NCBI RefSeq assembly: GCF_001457695.1
Contig: NZ_LN831025.1
Location: forward strand, 1-64,000
Reading direction: 5' to 3'
DNA: 64,000 nt
Source: Campylobacter jejuni
Lineage (GTDB): Bacteria > Campylobacterota > Campylobacteria > Campylobacterales > Campylobacteraceae
Made by a program: the position numbers and the translations under genes. The notes beneath the pieces were generated by a model. That model did not search any database. It saw nothing but the letters and a program-made list of their open reading frames with translations, and had not been told where the DNA came from. Shown here one piece after another: positions 38,563 to 51,696 of this stretch. Within the stretch, counting starts at the first letter, position 1; each line of letters opens with the position of its first letter.

Positions 38563-38588
38563 ACTTAGGGAATTTATCTTCCCTAAGT
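38563..38588 (+). terminator. Terminator of ansA
   Basis: The 10-base stem ACTTAGGGAA (38563-38572), loop TTTATC, TTCCCTAAGT (38579-38588) starts 20 bases after the ansA stop. Only a modest T run follows (CCTTTTAAT). Confidence 0.7.
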
Positions 38589-38652
38589 CAAGCCTTTTAA
38601 TCCTAAATAATAGTATATTATATCTTGCATTTTTTATTATCATTAAAATATA

Positions 38653-38662
38653 CCCCCCCCCC
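38653..38662. repeat. Homopolymeric C(10) tract
   Basis: Ten consecutive C's stand in otherwise A/T-rich non-coding DNA between ansA and the rRNA operon. C/G tracts of 8 or more are the mutable phase-variation elements of C. jejuni. No ORF crosses this one that I can recognise. It lies about 95 bases upstream of the likely rRNA promoter. Confidence 0.9.
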
Positions 38663-38739
38663 ATTTTTCAACCCACCAAATACTTAATATAAATACTTAC
38701 ACAAATATTTATACTATTTAATCCTTTATTTAATCCCCT

Positions 38740-38761
38740 TTTAAGTTTAATTGGTTATACT
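38740..38761 (+). promoter_or_regulatory. Candidate rRNA operon promoter
   Basis: TTTAAGTTTA, then TTGG and TATACT (38756-38761) resemble the described C. jejuni sigma-70 pattern of TTTAAGTNTT upstream of a T-rich -16 region and TATAAT. It lies about 375 bases upstream of 16S. Other promoters may exist in the leader. Confidence 0.5.
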
Positions 38762-38933
38762 TTCATTTCCTTTTTTGAAAAAAGGACTTAAAATCTTTTA
38801 AATTATAAAGTTTCACTAGCTTAGTAGATTTTATAAATTAACTCTTTTGGTTTTTATCTTATAAACTAAAAGCTTTTTTATAAATCTTGTTTTTTAATTT
38901 AAAAACTTTTCTTTTAAAAATGGTTTTTTGTTT

Positions 38934-38957
38934 TGTTCTTTTAAATTAGTATTGTTA
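38934..38957 (+). promoter_or_regulatory. boxA-like antitermination element in the rRNA leader
   Basis: TGTTCTTTTAAATTA followed by GTATTGTTA closely matches the element at 41121 upstream of 23S (TGTTCTTTTTAATTATCATT). Occurrence in both the leader and the 16S-23S spacer, each outside the processing stalk, is the arrangement of boxA antiterminators. Confidence 0.6.
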
Positions 38958-38972
38958 TTCAAATCTTATTAG

Positions 38973-38991
38973 TCAATCTTTGAAATCTAAA
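38973..38991 (+). other. Left arm of the pre-16S processing stalk
   Basis: TCAATCTTTGAAATCTAAA is perfectly complementary to 40711-40729 on the other side of 16S. Extending by wobble and pairs gives about 23 base pairs. This is the expected RNase III substrate that loops out 16S. Confidence 0.85.
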
Positions 38992-39096
38992 TAAGTGATC
39001 GATTGAGCCAGAAAGATTTAGGCATAAGCAATTATGTAAAATCTATTCAATCTAATAATTAAAAAGATTAAAAACTTTTCTTTTAATCTTTCATAA

Positions 39097-39116
39097 CTTT
39101 TTCTTTGAAGAAAAAG
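39097..39116 (+). other. Leader hairpin just before 16S
   Basis: CTTTTTCTT, TG, AAGAAAAAG forms a 9-base stem about 20 bases before the 16S 5' end. It competes with an alternative pairing of TTAATCTTT (39082-39090) with the AAAGATTAA at the end of the same region. It may act in 16S folding or processing. Confidence 0.5.
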
Positions 39117-39136
39117 ATTAAACTATCTATAATTTT

Positions 39137-40649
<1,513 letters not shown>

Positions 40650-40710
40650 AGAGTACAAAGTAATAAGTCTCACAACTATTACTTCAATATATAAACTCAA
40701 TTGATTCTTG

Positions 40711-40729
40711 TTTAGATTTCAAAGATTGA
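40711..40729 (+). other. Right arm of the pre-16S processing stalk
   Basis: TTTAGATTTCAAAGATTGA is the exact reverse complement of 38973-38991. It sits between 16S and tRNA-Ala. Confidence 0.85.
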
Positions 40730-40749
40730 TGATAAAGCTAATTGTTTAT

Positions 40750-40825
40750 GGGGAATTAGCTCAGCTGGGAGAGCGCCTGCTTTGCACGCAGGAGGTCAGC
40801 GGTTCGATCCCGCTATTCTCCACCA
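40750..40825 (+). tRNA. tRNA-Ala (anticodon TGC)
   Basis: A 76-base cloverleaf starts GGGGAATTAGCTCAGC. The anticodon loop is CTTTGCACG, the T loop is GGTTCGATCC, and CCA is encoded at the 3' end. It lies in the 16S-23S spacer. Confidence 0.97.
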
Positions 40826-40833
40826 TCTATTAA

Positions 40834-40910
40834 GGGCCTATAGCTCAGCTGGTTAGAGTGCACCCCTGATAAGGGTGAGGTCACAAGTTCAAGTCTTGTT
40901 AGGCCCACCA
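40834..40910 (+). tRNA. tRNA-Ile (anticodon GAT)
   Basis: A 77-base cloverleaf starts GGGCCTATAGCTCAGCTGG. The anticodon loop is CTGATAA, the T loop region is AAGTTCAAGTCTT, and CCA is encoded. It follows tRNA-Ala by 8 bases in the spacer. Confidence 0.97.
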
Positions 40911-41448
40911 TAAAAAAGATTTGAATAAAAAAGCTTTAAAATCTAAAGCAAGTATATAAAGTAGATTAAATATAAAATACAAACTCTATACTTAGATTTA
41001 TTTTTATCTTTAACTATAAAAGAATATACTTTAATAAATATAAATAACATATACATTATGTATTTATATTTATAATGAGATTATTTAATATATATGCTTC
41101 CTTTAGGTTTTAAACCTAAATGTTCTTTTTAATTATCATTGTTAAGAGTCACAAGCAAGTTTTAATAAAAACAATTTTACAGGACTTGTTAAAGGATAAA
41201 ACCTATTTATCTTTTCTTTGGTTTAACTTATATCTTTTAATTATCTTTATTTCTATAATAAAGAGAATATTAGATTTAAGATTTATAAATTAAAGACAAG
41301 TTTCAAACTCACAGCTTAGTTGAGACTAAATCATTTAGTTTTATATTAAGTGTTTGAATGCTTTCCGTCTTAAGATAAAGAAGTCTTATCATAAAAACTT
41401 TAACAAGGAAGTGATGCGTTTTAGAATCAATAATAAAAGGTAAAAAAA
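40911..41448 (+). other. 16S-23S spacer after tRNA-Ile, with boxA-like element and 23S stalk arm
   Basis: This 538-base non-coding stretch contains a hairpin TTTAGGTT (41102-41109), loop, AACCTAAA (41113-41120), directly followed by the second boxA-like element at 41121-41144. It also contains the left arm of the pre-23S stalk at 41393-41417, a 25-base segment ending AAGGAAGTGATGC that pairs with 44361-44385 with one G-U wobble. The rest is A/T-rich with no gene that I can see. Confidence 0.8.
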
Positions 41449-44353
<2,905 letters not shown>

Positions 44354-44360
44354 TAATAAA

Positions 44361-44385
44361 GCATCACTTCCTTGTTAAGGTTTTT
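44361..44385 (+). other. Right arm of the pre-23S processing stalk
   Basis: GCATCACTTCCTTGTTAAGG plus TTTTT is complementary to 41393-41417 across the whole 23S gene, with a single G-U pair. Confidence 0.85.
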
Positions 44386-44587
44386 AAGAATACTTTAAAT
44401 ATAGATAATATTTAGAGTTTAGTAGAAATCTTTCAAGTAGAGTTTGTATTAGAACTTGCTCTTAACATTGTTTTTTAAGTATTCTATATAAAAACTTATC
44501 AAAGATAAAAGATAAGAAAAAAGTAAAGAAATAAAAGATTAGGCTTTATTCTTAAATTCAATCTTTCAAAGAATATTTAAATAACAA

Positions 44588-44705
44588 TGTCCGTGATTAT
44601 ACAGATGTGGAAACGCCTTGCTCCATCCCGAACCAAGAAGCTAAGCACATCGTGGGTGATGATACTACGCCTTACTGGCAGGGGGAAAGTAGCTCATTGC
44701 GGACT
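44588..44705 (+). rRNA. 5S ribosomal RNA
   Basis: A molecule of about 118 bases whose ends pair (GTCCG at 44589 with CGGAC near 44700). It contains the conserved CGCCTTGCTCCATCCCGAAC-like loop and GAAGCTAAGC. It is the last gene of the rRNA operon. No clear strong terminator follows before the gene at 44811. Confidence 0.95.
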
Positions 44706-44772
44706 TGTTAATTCTACTTAACTTGCCTATAAAATTAATAATCAGTTTTTTTAGTTTGTAATTAAAAATTTA

Positions 44773-44796
44773 TTTACATGTAAAATTGTATAAAAT
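44773..44796 (+). promoter_or_regulatory. Promoter with operator-like palindrome before the accessory block
   Basis: The perfect 12-base palindrome TTTACATGTAAA (44773-44784) is followed five bases later by a -10-like TATAAAAT (44789-44796), 14 bases before the ATG at 44811. The palindrome is where a repressor of the nuclease gene could bind. No controller gene is seen nearby. Confidence 0.45.
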
Positions 44797-44810
44797 TTGG
44801 AAAGTGATAC

Positions 44811-46208
44811 ATGGAAAAATTTATTGAAAGATTGCTTGAAGAAGATATTAAATTTGAAAAAGATGTGAATAATGGTTTGAGTGATATAAATATATTTGAT
44901 GCTTTGAATATTGAAACAAAAGAAAATTATCATTCTAAATTTATAGCTTATTTAATTGATATAAATAAGGATCATTATCAAAAAAATTTTGCAAAGGTAT
45001 TTTTAGAAAAACTTGGTAAGAGTTTAGTAAATACGAAATTTGAAAATTTAAACATAGAAGATATAAAAAGCGTAGAAACAGAAGCCTGCATAAAAGATAA
45101 TAGAAGGATAGATATTTTAATAACATTAAGTGATAAAAGATATATTATAATAGAAAATAAAATTTATGCAAAAGATCAAAAAAATCAATTGAAAGATTAT
45201 ATTAATTTTGTAAGAAAAAATATCAAAAATATAAAAGATTGTTATAAAAACATATTGACTATATATTTGCATCAAGATGAGTGTGCTAGTCCTAGTGATT
45301 ATAGTTTGGGAAATTTTACAATAAAGACAAATTTGATTAAAGATAAAAATGAAAATAATGTTAGCTATTATTTGAAGATGGATTATATATGGATTAAGGA
45401 ATGGATTGATGAGTGTATAAAAATATATGAAGAAAAATCAACCAAAGATCAAAAATTTATTCTTGATATACAAAACATTATTTTTACTCTAAATCAATAC
45501 AAAAGTATTTTACAATGGTATATGACAGATGAGTATACTCAAAGAGATGATGTACTAGAATTTATTTTTCAAAACAATATAAAAATGCAAAATTTAAAAA
45601 ATGCGATGATTTTATATAGATATAACAAAAACAAATCAGAGCTTAAAAATTTAAATGAAGAAAACTATAAGAAAGCTAAAGATATTATCCAGCATAAATG
45701 GAGCAACATCTGCGAATATATAATAGAAGAATTTTTTGATAGTTTTGAACACAAGGAAATTAAAATAGGTGATATAACTTTTATCGGCAATAAAATAGAA
45801 GAAAATCGTGTTAATCATGGTGTGTTTATATTTTATCCTATTGATTATAAGAATGAAAGCATATATCCATGTATATATATTTATTTTAAAAAAAAATACT
45901 ATGATATTATTGGTTTGACATTTGAAATTTCAAATGATGATGAAGAAGATATAGAAAATGAAAAATATAAAGAATGTTTAAAATTATTTAAAGATGTAAA
46001 AGAAGAAAATGTTAGAAAATATCAAAATCACTATTATTGTGATAAATTAATAAACAATGAAAAATTAGAAGGAGAATACGCTTTTATTTATTGGTTGATT
46101 GAAAATCAAAATTCTAAAAAAGATTTTATTCAAATTTTAAATGATTTTTTTATTCAAAAACCTATACAGGAAGCATATAAAGGTATTAATGATATATTAA
46201 ATTCTTAA
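44811..46208 (+). CDS. PD-(D/E)XK nuclease superfamily protein
   Basis: The 465-residue protein's first 140 residues fit the PDDEXK_4 (PF14281) pattern: NIFDALNI...HSKFIAYLID, then D101 in RRIDILI and E115-x-K117 in IIIENKIYAKDQKNQL, with a conserved Q125. These are the metal and catalytic residues of a restriction-like nuclease fold. The C-terminal 300 residues are mostly helical, highly charged and unrecognised. It is much more A/T-rich than core genes (runs of AAA and ATA codons), suggesting transfer. It is the first gene after the rRNA operon, followed by a Type IIG restriction enzyme on the same strand. A role in phage defence is inferred. Confidence 0.75.
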   Translation: MEKFIERLLEEDIKFEKDVNNGLSDINIFDALNIETKENYHSKFIAYLIDINKDHYQKNFAKVFLEKLGKSLVNTKFENLNIEDIKSVETEACIKDNRRIDILITLSDKRYIIIENKIYAKDQKNQLKDYINFVRKNIKNIKDCYKNILTIYLHQDECASPSDYSLGNFTIKTNLIKDKNENNVSYYLKMDYIWIKEWIDECIKIYEEKSTKDQKFILDIQNIIFTLNQYKSILQWYMTDEYTQRDDVLEFIFQNNIKMQNLKNAMILYRYNKNKSELKNLNEENYKKAKDIIQHKWSNICEYIIEEFFDSFEHKEIKIGDITFIGNKIEENRVNHGVFIFYPIDYKNESIYPCIYIYFKKKYYDIIGLTFEISNDDEEDIENEKYKECLKLFKDVKEENVRKYQNHYYCDKLINNEKLEGEYAFIYWLIENQNSKKDFIQILNDFFIQKPIQEAYKGINDILNS

Positions 46209-46268
46209 AAAATTTTATATAAAAGTAAAATTTGATAAAATACAAAATATTTTTTATAAAGGTTAAAA

Positions 46269-49200
46269 ATGCATTTCACTTTGCTAAATGAAAAAGATTT
46301 TTTCAACCCATACTACCGCAAAAAGCAAATCATTCAAAATGAATTTGATATATTTAACAAGGCTTTAATGCAGTATTTAGAAAGACTTGAAAGTTCGCAA
46401 AGTGAAAATGAAGATTATCTTGTAGCTAATGCACTTAGTCCATTTTTAACCATGTTAAATTTCAAAACCCACATCAAAACCAAGCAAAAAGGCAAAAGTG
46501 AGATTGACTTATCCATCTCTAAAGATGAGTTTAGTAAAGACTTAGAAGTTCTTATTGAGGCTAAAAAGCCAAATTCAAAAGAATTTATCACTCATACAAA
46601 GGTAAATTCTAAAGCCTTACACGAGACTATTTTATATTATTTTAGAAATAGAGAGTATAGTTTTAGCTTAAAATTTATTATCATCACAGATTTTTATAAA
46701 TTTTACATTTTTAAAATTAGTGAGTTTGAAGAGCTTTTTTATAAAAATCCAAGTTTTAAAAAACTTTTTGAAGAATTTTGTAATCCAAATTCACTTTTCA
46801 AAGGCAATACTGAAGAATTCTATAAAGAAGTAGCCAAACTCATAGAAAATTCCAAAGAAAACTTAAAAGGCTTTTTGATTGACTTGACGTTTTTAAAAGA
46901 CAAACAAAAATCAAATTTTAAAAACCTAGCAAGTATTTATAAAACTTTTCATAGAGACTTTTTGCTAAGTGAGTTTAACCCCAACGATGCAAATTCACTC
47001 AACAACGCTTTTTACAAAGAGCTTTTATATATCTTAGGGCTTTGTGAGAGCAAACAAAACTCAAAACTCATCATCGCAAAAAGTGAAGAAAGCAAAGAAG
47101 AGCAAGGCACTTTCTACACCGCTATAAATTCTAAGCTTAAAGAAGAAAATTTTGAAACCATCTTAAAACTTTTGATCTTATGGCTTAATCGCATTTTGTT
47201 TTTAAAGCTTATAGAGTCAAATTTGGTGCGTTTTAATGATGATAAAAATTTGAAATTTTTAAATTTCAAAAAAATCCCTGATTTTGACAAGCTTAGCGAA
47301 CTTTTCTTTGAAGTTTTAGCCAAAGAAAAAAGCACGCGAAAGAAAAGCGAATTTGCTTATCTGCCTTATCTAAATTCTTCTTTGTTTGAAAAACAAAGCA
47401 TAGAAAACACGCTTGAAATTTCAAGCTTAAGCAATGACTTAAAGCTTTTTTACTATAAAAACACCGTGCTAAAAGATGATAAATGCAAGGCTAAAAAAGG
47501 ACAAGTGGGGCTTTTAGAATACTTGTTTGAATTTTTGGATAGTTTTGATTTTGGTAGCGATGATGAGCAAAGCGAAATTTTAAGCCAAAAAGAACTCATA
47601 AGCTCAAGCGTTTTAGGAAATGTATTTGAAAAACTCAATGGCTACAAAGAAGGGAGCTTTTACACGCCAAGCTTTATCACTTCTTATATGTGTAAAGAAA
47701 GCATCACAAAAGTTGTGCTTGATAAATTCAATGCTCAATTTGATCTTGATGCTAAAAATATAAACGAATTAAGAAAGTCTTTAAGAAAAGAAGACAAAAA
47801 AGCACAAAAAGAGCTTTTAAACTCTATAAAAATTTGCGATCCTGCAGTGGGAAGCGGGCATTTTTTAGTTTCTGCTTTAAATGTTATGTTAAGCATTTAT
47901 GATGAGTTAAATCTTTTTGATGAAGAGTTTTACCTAGAAGTGCAAAACGATGAAATTCTAATCACCAATCATAAAGGTGAGTTTATAGAGTATAAACGCC
48001 CAAAAACACCTAAAGATAAAGCCCATCTTATCCAGCAAGAACTTTTTCATACCAAAAAAGACATCATAGAAAACAACCTTTTTGGAGTCGATATCAACCC
48101 TAACTCATGCGAGATCACCAAGCTAAGGCTTTGGATAGAGCTTTTAAAACATAGTTTTTATCAAAGCTTTGATGATGAGAATTATCACGATCTTAAAACC
48201 CTGCCAAACATCGATATAAACATAAAATGCGGAAATTCTTTGGTATCTTACTTTGAAACAGGCAAAAGCCTAAACCACTATCCAAACATCAAAGAACGCA
48301 TGGGCAAATACAAACGCATAGTAAAAGACTATAAAGAAGGCTTTTACACAGATAAAAGCCACATCAACCAAGAGATAAAAAATCTCAAAATTTCTTTTAA
48401 AAATTTCTGCTTTGCGGATAAATTTAAAAAAGAAATGAAAGGCTTTAACGATAAATGTGAAAAATACTCTAAAAAATACGGAAATTTCTTAGCTATAAAT
48501 GATGAAAATTTGAAATTCTTTGTTAGCGCGAATTTGACTCTTTTTGACTTTGATGAAAAAGAAGCCACAAAAGAATTTGCAAATCTTAAAAAAGAATACG
48601 ACAATATCTTCAACCTAGAAAGCAATCATCCTTTTGAATGGCGTTTTGAATTCCCTGAAATTTTGGACGATGATGGAAATTTCAAAGGCTTTGATCTCAT
48701 CATCGGCAATCCGCCTTATATAAGACAAGAGGAGCTTAAAGAACTCAAGTCCCATTTAGCTAAAAATTATAAGGTTTATAAAGGCACGAGCGATATTTAT
48801 ACTTATTTTTATGAACTAGGATTTAATGTTTTAAAAGATAATGGGGTATTGAGCTATATCACTTCTAACAAATACACGCGTGCAGGATATGGGGAAGCTT
48901 TGCGTGAATTTTTGCTTAAAAATGTTAAGGTTTTAGAATACACTGATTTAAACGGCATAAAAGTTTTTGATAGTGCTACAGTGGATACTTCCATACTTTG
49001 TTTTGAAAAATCAAAAAGCAAAGATAATAAATTCAAATACCTTGCCCTAAGCAATGAAATTTTAAAAACTTGTGCTTATGACATTGGCTTATATAAGGAC
49101 TTTGCAGAATTTTCGCAAAATTCTTTAAGCAAAGAAAGCTTCACTTTTAGCGATGAGAATACTAGTGCTTTAAAGGCCAAGATAGAACGCATAGGAACTC

Positions 49201-49997
49201 CACTTAAAGAATGGTATGGGCTTAATATCAACTATGGGATAAAAACGGGTTTAAATGAAGCCTTTATCATCACCACTGAAAAAAGAAATGAAATTTTAGC
49301 AAATTGCAAAGATGAAGCTGAAAAAGAACGCACCGCCAAACTCATACGCAAAATGCTACGCGGACGCGATATAAAAAGATATAGTTACGAGTGGGCGGGA
49401 CTTTGGGTGATAGGAACTTTTCCAAGTTTAAAAATCAATATAGAACAATATCCTGCTTTAAAGCAATATTTATCTCAATTTTTACCACACATAGAACAAA
49501 GCGGAGAAAAAGGTTGTAGAAAGAAAACTAGCAATAAATGGTTTGAAACTCAAGATAATATCGCTTATTATGAAGAATTTGAAAAAGAAAAGATAGTTTG
49601 GGCAGAAATGACCAAAGAAGCTTGTTTTGTATATGATAATTCAAATTTTTTTACAAATCAAACTTGCTATTTCTTTACGCATTGTGATTATAAGTATTTA
49701 TTAGCAATTTTAAATTCTAGACTAATTGTTTATTATATGCAATATATATCATCTCACTTAGGACAAGGTGCTTTTAGGTGGATAAGACAATATATAGAAA
49801 AACTTCCTATACCAAAAATAAATTCCAAAAATGAAAAATTAGCCGATGAACTTATAAATTTAGTCGATGAAATTTTAAAAGCCAAAGAACAAGACAAAAA
49901 CGCAAACACCCAAGAGTTAGAAAATAAAATCAATTCTTTGGTTTATAAACTTTATAACTTAACCGAAGAAGAAATAAAAATCATAGAAGGCAAGTGA
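46269..49997 (+). CDS. Type IIG restriction-modification enzyme (fused endonuclease/methyltransferase/specificity)
   Basis: The 1242-residue single-chain enzyme has an N-terminal PD-(D/E)XK endonuclease (D80; E97-A-K99 in LEVLIEAKKP). A central N6-adenine methyltransferase follows, with motif I DPAVGSGHF from D524 and motif IV NPPY from N814. The C-terminal target-recognition region is of the Eco57I/TaqI-like type (near GQGAFRWIRQYIEKLPIP). It would cut and methylate DNA at one asymmetric site, but specificity cannot be read from sequence. The Cj0031 homologue by memory is phase-variable through a poly-G tract. I see no run of seven or more G or C in this gene and no break, so it appears constitutively full-length here. 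GATAAAAT near 46234 may be its own -10. Its stop overlaps the next start. Confidence 0.92.
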   Translation: MHFTLLNEKDFFNPYYRKKQIIQNEFDIFNKALMQYLERLESSQSENEDYLVANALSPFLTMLNFKTHIKTKQKGKSEIDLSISKDEFSKDLEVLIEAKKPNSKEFITHTKVNSKALHETILYYFRNREYSFSLKFIIITDFYKFYIFKISEFEELFYKNPSFKKLFEEFCNPNSLFKGNTEEFYKEVAKLIENSKENLKGFLIDLTFLKDKQKSNFKNLASIYKTFHRDFLLSEFNPNDANSLNNAFYKELLYILGLCESKQNSKLIIAKSEESKEEQGTFYTAINSKLKEENFETILKLLILWLNRILFLKLIESNLVRFNDDKNLKFLNFKKIPDFDKLSELFFEVLAKEKSTRKKSEFAYLPYLNSSLFEKQSIENTLEISSLSNDLKLFYYKNTVLKDDKCKAKKGQVGLLEYLFEFLDSFDFGSDDEQSEILSQKELISSSVLGNVFEKLNGYKEGSFYTPSFITSYMCKESITKVVLDKFNAQFDLDAKNINELRKSLRKEDKKAQKELLNSIKICDPAVGSGHFLVSALNVMLSIYDELNLFDEEFYLEVQNDEILITNHKGEFIEYKRPKTPKDKAHLIQQELFHTKKDIIENNLFGVDINPNSCEITKLRLWIELLKHSFYQSFDDENYHDLKTLPNIDINIKCGNSLVSYFETGKSLNHYPNIKERMGKYKRIVKDYKEGFYTDKSHINQEIKNLKISFKNFCFADKFKKEMKGFNDKCEKYSKKYGNFLAINDENLKFFVSANLTLFDFDEKEATKEFANLKKEYDNIFNLESNHPFEWRFEFPEILDDDGNFKGFDLIIGNPPYIRQEELKELKSHLAKNYKVYKGTSDIYTYFYELGFNVLKDNGVLSYITSNKYTRAGYGEALREFLLKNVKVLEYTDLNGIKVFDSATVDTSILCFEKSKSKDNKFKYLALSNEILKTCAYDIGLYKDFAEFSQNSLSKESFTFSDENTSALKAKIERIGTPLKEWYGLNINYGIKTGLNEAFIITTEKRNEILANCKDEAEKERTAKLIRKMLRGRDIKRYSYEWAGLWVIGTFPSLKINIEQYPALKQYLSQFLPHIEQSGEKGCRKKTSNKWFETQDNIAYYEEFEKEKIVWAEMTKEACFVYDNSNFFTNQTCYFFTHCDYKYLLAILNSRLIVYYMQYISSHLGQGAFRWIRQYIEKLPIPKINSKNEKLADELINLVDEILKAKEQDKNANTQELENKINSLVYKLYNLTEEEIKIIEGK

Positions 49998-51640
49998 TGG
50001 ATTACAAAAAACAAATTAAAACTTTTTTAGAAGATGAGGAAAATTATAGCTTATTTATAAATGGCTCATGGGGTGTGGGGAAAACTTATTTATGGAAAGA
50101 GATTGAAAATGAAATTAATCTGAAGAATGATCAAAAAGAATTTTACAATAGATTTAAATCTAATTTTAATTTTTTTAATCATATACTATTATTGATAGAA
50201 TTTATAAAAACTTATGGTAAAAAATTTTTGATATTTATTGTTGATTATTTTAGTTTTTGTTATTTTGATAAATGCAAGCCAAAACCAATTAAGAAAAATA
50301 TTGTTTATATATCGTTATTTGGCAAAGAACATTATAAAGAAATTTTAGAAGAGGTAACGCTTAAAACTTATAATTATAAAAAAATACTTTATTTTTTAAG
50401 AAATTTAACTTTTTGGAAGATTTCTATAGGGGCTTTTTTGCAATTTTTTATAAAAAATGATTTTAAAAATTTAATAATTTGTTTTGATGATTTAGAAAGA
50501 AAATCAGATAAGCTTAGTATAAAAGATATTTTAGGTTTGATTAATCAGCTTAAAGAGGAAAAATGTAAGGTTATTTTAATATCAAATGAAAATGAATTAT
50601 CTAATGATAAAGAAATTTTTGATGCATATAAAGAAAAATCTCTAGACTTAAATATACATATACATTCCAAAGCAGAAGTTATATCACAAATTTTAAAAGA
50701 AAAAAGTCCTGAAATACTAAAAGAAATAATTCCATCTTTAGTATACAAAATTGATAATTTAAGAACATTAAACAAAATAATAAAAGCTTTTAAAATTTTC
50801 AATAAAGAATTAGAATTTTCACAAAATTTAAATCAAGAAAAAAATTATAAAGATTTATTTGAGCTTGTATTAGAAAAAGTGGTATTAAGATTTGAAAATA
50901 TCAAAATAAATAATATAGAACAAAAATATATTCATATAAAGTATATATCAAAACAAATTATTGATGATATAATTCAAAACTATTTTGATAATGCAAATTA
51001 TTTCATATCTAACGACAAAAAAGAAAATTTTAAAAAAGAATTAAAAAATTTTAAATTCTATGTTGATTTGGCTAAATTAAAAAATTTATTAAAAAATAGC
51101 ATTCAATATCCAAATGAAAACAATAAAGATGAAATTGAAAAAATTTTTAATAATATAAATGAAGAGAAATTAAATGATTTGGTGTATAACTTAGGTTTTA
51201 TAAATTTCATAGCACTTGATCAAATGTTTCATTTTGATAATAATAAAAGAATTTTAGAGATAAAAAAATATTGTTTAAAATTAGCAAATGTTAGCAACTA
51301 TGATGAAAAAATTATTAATATAATATGTGATGGAAATAAAGAATTAAAAGAATATGATAAGAAATTAAAAATTAAAAAAACACAAGAATCAAATCTTGAT
51401 TCTTGTAAGCTATACAAACTTGAAATTGAAAACAAATATAAGGATATAGAAAACTACGCTCATTTTCTACAAAATATGCAGAAAATAGATAAATTAACAG
51501 AAGAAGAAATAAATCAATTTTTAGAAAATAAAATAATTTTTTCATTTTGTGATATAGGTTTTAAGACAAATGAATCACAAAAAAATTTTTATCCACAATT
51601 ATATAAAATTTATAAATCTATTAAAGACAATAAAAACTAA
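49997..51640 (+). CDS. KAP-type P-loop NTPase coupled to the Type IIG gene
   Basis: The 547-residue protein has Walker A GSWGVGKT (residues 23-30) close to the N-terminus and Walker B LIICFDDLER (159-168, D164/D165). A sensor-like VILISNENE (192-200) follows. Between Walker A and B are hydrophobic segments (about 57-90 and 130-152), which is the hallmark of KAP NTPases with inserted membrane helices. I chose ATG 49997 because it forms TGATG with the Type IIG stop; a GTG three bases earlier is possible. The coding sequence is extremely A/T-rich. The C-terminal half is helical and unrecognised. KAP proteins are frequent in defence systems. A defence or accessory role with the restriction enzyme is inferred, not shown. 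Confidence 0.7.
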   Translation: MDYKKQIKTFLEDEENYSLFINGSWGVGKTYLWKEIENEINLKNDQKEFYNRFKSNFNFFNHILLLIEFIKTYGKKFLIFIVDYFSFCYFDKCKPKPIKKNIVYISLFGKEHYKEILEEVTLKTYNYKKILYFLRNLTFWKISIGAFLQFFIKNDFKNLIICFDDLERKSDKLSIKDILGLINQLKEEKCKVILISNENELSNDKEIFDAYKEKSLDLNIHIHSKAEVISQILKEKSPEILKEIIPSLVYKIDNLRTLNKIIKAFKIFNKELEFSQNLNQEKNYKDLFELVLEKVVLRFENIKINNIEQKYIHIKYISKQIIDDIIQNYFDNANYFISNDKKENFKKELKNFKFYVDLAKLKNLLKNSIQYPNENNKDEIEKIFNNINEEKLNDLVYNLGFINFIALDQMFHFDNNKRILEIKKYCLKLANVSNYDEKIINIICDGNKELKEYDKKLKIKKTQESNLDSCKLYKLEIENKYKDIENYAHFLQNMQKIDKLTEEEINQFLENKIIFSFCDIGFKTNESQKNFYPQLYKIYKSIKDNKN

Positions 51641-51659
51641 ATTTAAAATTCCATAGTCC

Positions 51660-51685
51660 CAAGCTAAGCCTTAAAGCTTAGCTTG
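51660..51685. terminator. Bidirectional terminator after the accessory block
   Basis: The 10-base stem CAAGCTAAGC (51660-51669), loop CTTAAA, GCTTAGCTTG (51676-51685) lies between the convergent KAP gene and the SIMPL gene. Confidence 0.75.
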
Positions 51686-51696
51686 AAAATTCATCA

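Noticed and set aside
46269-49997. Phase-variable G tract in the Type IIG gene
   Set aside because: No run of seven or more G or C is visible in this copy, and the frame is intact.
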